A stretch of 8,717 nucleotides of DNA from Ruminococcus sp. UBA946 (GTDB taxonomy: Bacteria > Bacillota > Clostridia > Oscillospirales > Ruminococcaceae), in contig DBCY01000101.1 of NCBI GenBank assembly GCA_002293295.1, forward strand, positions 8,814-17,530, written 5' to 3'. The notes under the pieces were generated by a model. That model was not told where the DNA came from. It did not search any database and saw nothing but the letters and a program-made list of their open reading frames with translations. Of this stretch, positions 5,828-8,717 are shown piece by piece. Every line of letters starts with the position of its first letter. The first letter of the stretch is position 1. Both the position numbers and the translations under genes were made by a program.

Positions 5828-7011
5828 TAGACTATAATAAGGTTCTGTCCTCGAAATGCAGGGATTTAAAGCCTTCCGGCATCCGTAAGTTTTTTGACAT
5901 AGCGTCGTCGGTAGAAGGTGTTATTTCACTCGGTGTCGGGGAGCCTGATTTTCCGACGCCCTGGCTAATCCGTAATACGGCAATTAAAACTTTGCAGCAG
6001 GGAAAAACTGTTTATACATCGAACTCAGGTCTGGCGCAGCTTCGGACTTCGGTAAGCGGATATATAAAACATAAAATAAATGCTGATTATAATCCCGATA
6101 ACGAAATAATAATAACCGTAGGGGGTTCTGAGGCTATAGACATCGGAATACGCGCCGTTGTCAACCCCGGAGACGAGGTATTGGTTGTCGAACCGTGTTT
6201 CGTGTGCTATACGCCTATTGTTACGCTGGCAGGAGGCATACCTGTATCAATTGAAACAAAGGCGGAGGATAATTTCAGGCTGACGGCAAAGGCTCTGCGC
6301 GAGAAAATCACAGGCAAGACAAAGCTTCTGATACTGCCGTTTCCGAACAATCCCACCGGAGCGGTGATGGAAAGGCACGACCTTGAAGAAATCTCTGAGG
6401 TTCTCAAGTGCACGGATATAATGGTTCTTTCCGATGAAATCTATTCCGAACTGACATATACAGGGAACCGCCATGTTTCAATTACTGAAATTGACGGTAT
6501 GAAAGAGCGCACCCTGCTTGTGAACGGCTTTTCTAAAGCGTTCGCTATGACGGGGTGGCGTCTCGGTTACTTATGCGCTCCGGCTCCCCTAACAGAGCAA
6601 ATCCTGAAAATACATCAGTATGCGATTATGTGTTCCCCCACCACGTCGCAGTATGCCGCCGTCGAAGCTCTGAATTCCTGTGATTCCGAAGTGAAAAAAA
6701 TGGTGGACGAATATAATATACGCCGCAGGTGGCTTGTAAACGCCTTTAATGAAATAGGTCTTGACTGCTTTGAACCCCAGGGGGCGTTTTATGTATTCCC
6801 TTCAATAAAGTCAACCGGTCTTTCAAGTCAGGAATTCTGCGAAAAGCTTTTGTATAATCATAAAGTAGCTGTCGTCCCCGGCGACGCTTTCGGGGATTGC
6901 GGCGAGGGTTACATCAGGGTTTCATATGCATATTCGCTGAAGCATATAATGGAAGCCCTTGACCGGATCAGAATTTTTGTCAATGAATTAAAGGAGAAAA
7001 ATTTCTTATGA
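5824..7011 (+). CDS. PLP-dependent class I/II aminotransferase (Asp/Ala/aromatic type)
   Basis: A 395-residue fold-type I aminotransferase, normal length for the AspC-like Ib group. Visible are GEPDFPTP at 39-46, TVGGSEAIDIGI at 98-109 (cofactor-phosphate region), PNNPTGA at 174-180 (Asn176 near PLP), SDEIYSEL at 203-210 (Asp204 to the pyridine N, Tyr207), the Schiff-base Lys238 in NGFSKAFAMTGWRLGY, and Arg365 in YIRVSYAY, which binds the substrate alpha-carboxylate. The exact substrate cannot be read from the sequence; alanine, aspartate or aromatic amino acids are all possible. The coupling to an Lrp-type gene favours an AlaT-like role. It overlaps both neighbours by ATGA. AAAGGAG upstream is rather far from the start (about 12 nt), so translation probably depends on coupling. 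Confidence 0.93.
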   Translation: MIDYNKVLSSKCRDLKPSGIRKFFDIASSVEGVISLGVGEPDFPTPWLIRNTAIKTLQQGKTVYTSNSGLAQLRTSVSGYIKHKINADYNPDNEIIITVGGSEAIDIGIRAVVNPGDEVLVVEPCFVCYTPIVTLAGGIPVSIETKAEDNFRLTAKALREKITGKTKLLILPFPNNPTGAVMERHDLEEISEVLKCTDIMVLSDEIYSELTYTGNRHVSITEIDGMKERTLLVNGFSKAFAMTGWRLGYLCAPAPLTEQILKIHQYAIMCSPTTSQYAAVEALNSCDSEVKKMVDEYNIRRRWLVNAFNEIGLDCFEPQGAFYVFPSIKSTGLSSQEFCEKLLYNHKVAVVPGDAFGDCGEGYIRVSYAYSLKHIMEALDRIRIFVNELKEKNFL

Positions 7012-8351
7012 TAACAAAGAAGCTTAAAGGTATTTTACTGTTATTCTTAGCGGTATTGTTATCTTCGGGATGCAATAAAACAGAAAACGGAGACGAAGCG
7101 GAAAGCTTAACGGAAATACCGGTAACAGCTTCGTCAGCCGCGGCGGAAGAAACGGTTACAGAAGCTTCTCCCCAGCGGACGATTGAAATTATAAAACCCG
7201 AATATGATAATGTAAATCCCTTCAGCGAAGGTCTCGCTATGGTTGTAAAAGACGGTAAATATGGCTTTATAAACCAAACCGGCGCTGTTGTAATCCCTCT
7301 TGAATATGAAAACGCGTGTGACTTTAAAGAAGGTCTTGCGGCGGTACTAAAAGACAGTAAATGGGGATATACTGACGCAGCGGGCAATATAGCGGTTCCT
7401 TTTGGATACGGCTTTGCGGAAGATTTTAATGACGGTATCGCAAAGGTTTCGGCGTATACTGAATCCCATTATATAGATGATATTAAGTATTTTTTTATAG
7501 ATAAATCAGGAAAAGCAATCACTCAGGATAAGTATGACTATGTAAGCTATTCAAGCGCATATGATGAAGGTCTTATCCCGGTGTACAAGGATGGAAAATG
7601 GGGTTATATCGACAAAACCGGCGCCCTTGCTATTCCTTTTGAATATGATGGGAACATATGGGATTTCAGGGAGGGCTTAGCCGCGGTGCAAAAAGGCGGG
7701 AAATACGGTTTTATCAATCAAACCGGCAATGCTGCCGTTCCTTTTGAATATGATTACGGGGAAGCCTTTTCCGAAGGGCTGGCAGCAGTGAAAAAAGACG
7801 GCAAATGGGGGTTTATTGATAATAAAGGTAATATTACCATACCTTTTGAATATGATAACGCGATGAATTTTTACGGAGGTTTTGCACGTGTTACGAAAGA
7901 CGGAAAAAGCGGATTCATTGATAAAGAAGGAAATATAATTTTTATCGGATATGATTTTATGGGCGACTTCCGCGAAGGTCTTTCCATAGTGGTTAAAGAC
8001 ATTAAATGCGGTTTTATTAATCAAACCGGCGAAGTTGTTATTCCTGCTGAGTATGATACGGCATATGATTTCATGGAAGGTCTTGCCTGCGTTATGAAGG
8101 ACGGAAAATACGGTTTTATCAATCAAACAGGGAAAGCTGTAATACCGTTTGAATATGACGCTGTGAAAGTGCCTTATTTTACCGAAACAGAAGGTTATAT
8201 GGGTGTGCAGAAAGACGGCAAATGGGGATTTATCGATAAAACCGGCGCCGTCGCCGCCCCGTTTGAATATGACAATGTGCAGAATTTCAACGAAGGTCTT
8301 GCTCCGGTTTGCTATAAAGGCAAATGGGGGTTTATAGAAATTAAACGATAA
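7008..8351 (+). CDS. WG-repeat lipoprotein
   Basis: A 447-residue predicted lipoprotein. The N-terminus is a lipoprotein signal: KK at 4-5, a hydrophobic stretch at about 8-18, and LSSGC ending at Cys22, the expected lipidation site. A low-complexity Glu/Thr/Ala/Ser linker follows (about 23-58). The rest (about 60-447) is a tandem array of about 11 WG-type units, each near 30-45 residues, with a recurring EGLAxVxKDGKWGFIDKTGxxxIPFEYD pattern. Units alternate between KWGFIDKTG and KYGFINQTG versions; a few are degenerate (KYFFIDKSG, KSGFIDKEG, KCGFINQTG). WG repeats are common on surface proteins of gut and oral bacteria, and their function is not established; ligand or protein binding is a guess. 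It overlaps the aminotransferase by ATGA, so it is in the same transcript, an unexpected neighbour for metabolic genes. AAGGAG lies about 11 nt upstream of the start. Confidence 0.9.
   Translation: MITKKLKGILLLFLAVLLSSGCNKTENGDEAESLTEIPVTASSAAAEETVTEASPQRTIEIIKPEYDNVNPFSEGLAMVVKDGKYGFINQTGAVVIPLEYENACDFKEGLAAVLKDSKWGYTDAAGNIAVPFGYGFAEDFNDGIAKVSAYTESHYIDDIKYFFIDKSGKAITQDKYDYVSYSSAYDEGLIPVYKDGKWGYIDKTGALAIPFEYDGNIWDFREGLAAVQKGGKYGFINQTGNAAVPFEYDYGEAFSEGLAAVKKDGKWGFIDNKGNITIPFEYDNAMNFYGGFARVTKDGKSGFIDKEGNIIFIGYDFMGDFREGLSIVVKDIKCGFINQTGEVVIPAEYDTAYDFMEGLACVMKDGKYGFINQTGKAVIPFEYDAVKVPYFTETEGYMGVQKDGKWGFIDKTGAVAAPFEYDNVQNFNEGLAPVCYKGKWGFIEIKR
7185..8348 (+). repeat. In-gene tandem repeats encoding WG units
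   Basis: About 11 coding repeats, similar at DNA as well as protein level. The segments 7701-7723 and 8106-8128 are identical over 23 nt (both encode KYGFINQT), and close variants begin near 7257 and 8004. This level of identity suggests fairly recent unit duplication or conversion inside the gene and makes the region prone to changes in copy number. Confidence 0.8.
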
Positions 8352-8408
8352 AATACCCGAAAACTAACGACTAACCACTGTTTTCTAATAACTATATGGA
8401 GTAAAGCT

Positions 8409-8717
8409 TTGCTGAGAATAAAATCAAATGCGAAAATAAATCTCACGCTTAATGTAACAGGTAAGCGAAGTGACGGTTACCATAATATAAAATCGGTAAT
8501 GCAGTCGGTCTCCCTGCATGATGTCCTTGTATTTTCTGAAAATACCGGCGCCGGTCTGACCCTTTCCTGTTCTGACCCTTCCATACCGTGCGACGAAAGA
8601 AACATAATTAATAAAGCCGCCGGGGAGTTTTACCGGTATACAGGGTTAAAACACGGTAATATCCATATCCATACAGAAAAAAATATACCCGCCGAAGCGG
8701 GGCTTGGCGGCGGAAGC
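8409..8717 (+). CDS. ispE: 4-diphosphocytidyl-2-C-methyl-D-erythritol kinase, N-terminal part
   Basis: An open frame of 103 codons runs off the right edge. IspE phosphorylates CDP-methylerythritol in the MEP route to isoprenoids. Residues 5-13 (KSNAKINLT) match the family start KAPAKINL; VTGKRSDGYHNI at 16-27 and DERNIINKAAG (about residues 67-77) are typical; and the window ends in the GHMP-kinase ATP loop, PAEAGLGGGS. No ATG fits the frame near the start. I chose the TTG at 8409 because GGAG (8398-8401) lies 7 nt upstream and the family start follows at once. It is 57 nt after the WG-repeat gene with no terminator visible between, so read-through is possible, although an ispE promoter inside that gene cannot be excluded. 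Confidence 0.93.
   Translation, partial: MLRIKSNAKINLTLNVTGKRSDGYHNIKSVMQSVSLHDVLVFSENTGAGLTLSCSDPSIPCDERNIINKAAGEFYRYTGLKHGNIHIHTEKNIPAEAGLGGGS

Noticed and set aside
6980..8126. Minus-strand open frames opposite the aminotransferase end and the WG-repeat gene (6980-7387, 7677-8126)
   Set aside because: Their apparent repeats are the complement of the WG repeats; no start signals or known folds.
7185..8348. Repeat array as CRISPR
   Set aside because: The repeats are in frame inside one long coding sequence with WG-type periodicity, and no unique spacers separate conserved repeats.

Overview
The window suggests a low-to-moderate GC Firmicute of the class Clostridia, plausibly a gut-type Oscillospirales or relative. 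This rests on gene content and style: a PyrR-type RNA attenuator, a type-2 OMP decarboxylase of about 307 residues, strong purine-rich Shine-Dalgarno sites, consensus sigma-A promoters, and a WG-repeat lipoprotein. The taxonomic placement is an inference.

Two divergent transcription units share a control region at about 4891-5347. Leftward (minus strand) runs a pyrimidine operon: pyrR - pyrC - pyrF - [mnt - hepn] - carA - carB (only the first codons of carB are inside the window). It begins at a consensus promoter (TTGACA-N17-TATACT). Its leader of about 280 nt carries a near-consensus PyrR-binding hairpin (AAUC-CUGUGA-GAUU) and a 12-bp intrinsic terminator, with a candidate antiterminator pairing between them. 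This is the UMP-sensing attenuation layout known from Bacillus. Rightward (plus strand), from its own TAGACA-N17-TATAAT promoter, runs an Lrp/AsnC-type regulator, a class I PLP aminotransferase and a WG-repeat lipoprotein, joined by ATGA overlaps. A 5'-partial ispE with a TTG start follows and runs off the right edge.

Two things stand out. First, CarA, the glutaminase subunit of carbamoyl-phosphate synthetase, keeps its full length and fold motifs but has lost its active site. The nucleophile Cys is Gly257, the catalytic His is Ile342, the Gln-binding Gln is Ile261, and the Gly of the QNHG motif is Asn301. The enzyme encoded here should not be able to hydrolyse glutamine, so it is probably ammonia-dependent or fed by another amidotransferase. 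Second, a two-gene HEPN/MNT cassette (nucleotidyltransferase plus HEPN protein, toxin-antitoxin-like) of visibly AT-richer DNA sits between pyrF and carA. It has no promoter or terminator of its own that I can see, so it is likely transcribed under PyrR control with the biosynthetic genes.

Together the leftward operon covers carbamoyl phosphate synthesis (carAB), dihydroorotate formation (pyrC), the last step to UMP (pyrF) and feedback control (pyrR). pyrB, pyrD/K and pyrE are not in the window. The rightward unit looks like amino-acid metabolism with a dedicated regulator plus a cell-surface lipoprotein, followed by isoprenoid (MEP pathway) synthesis.
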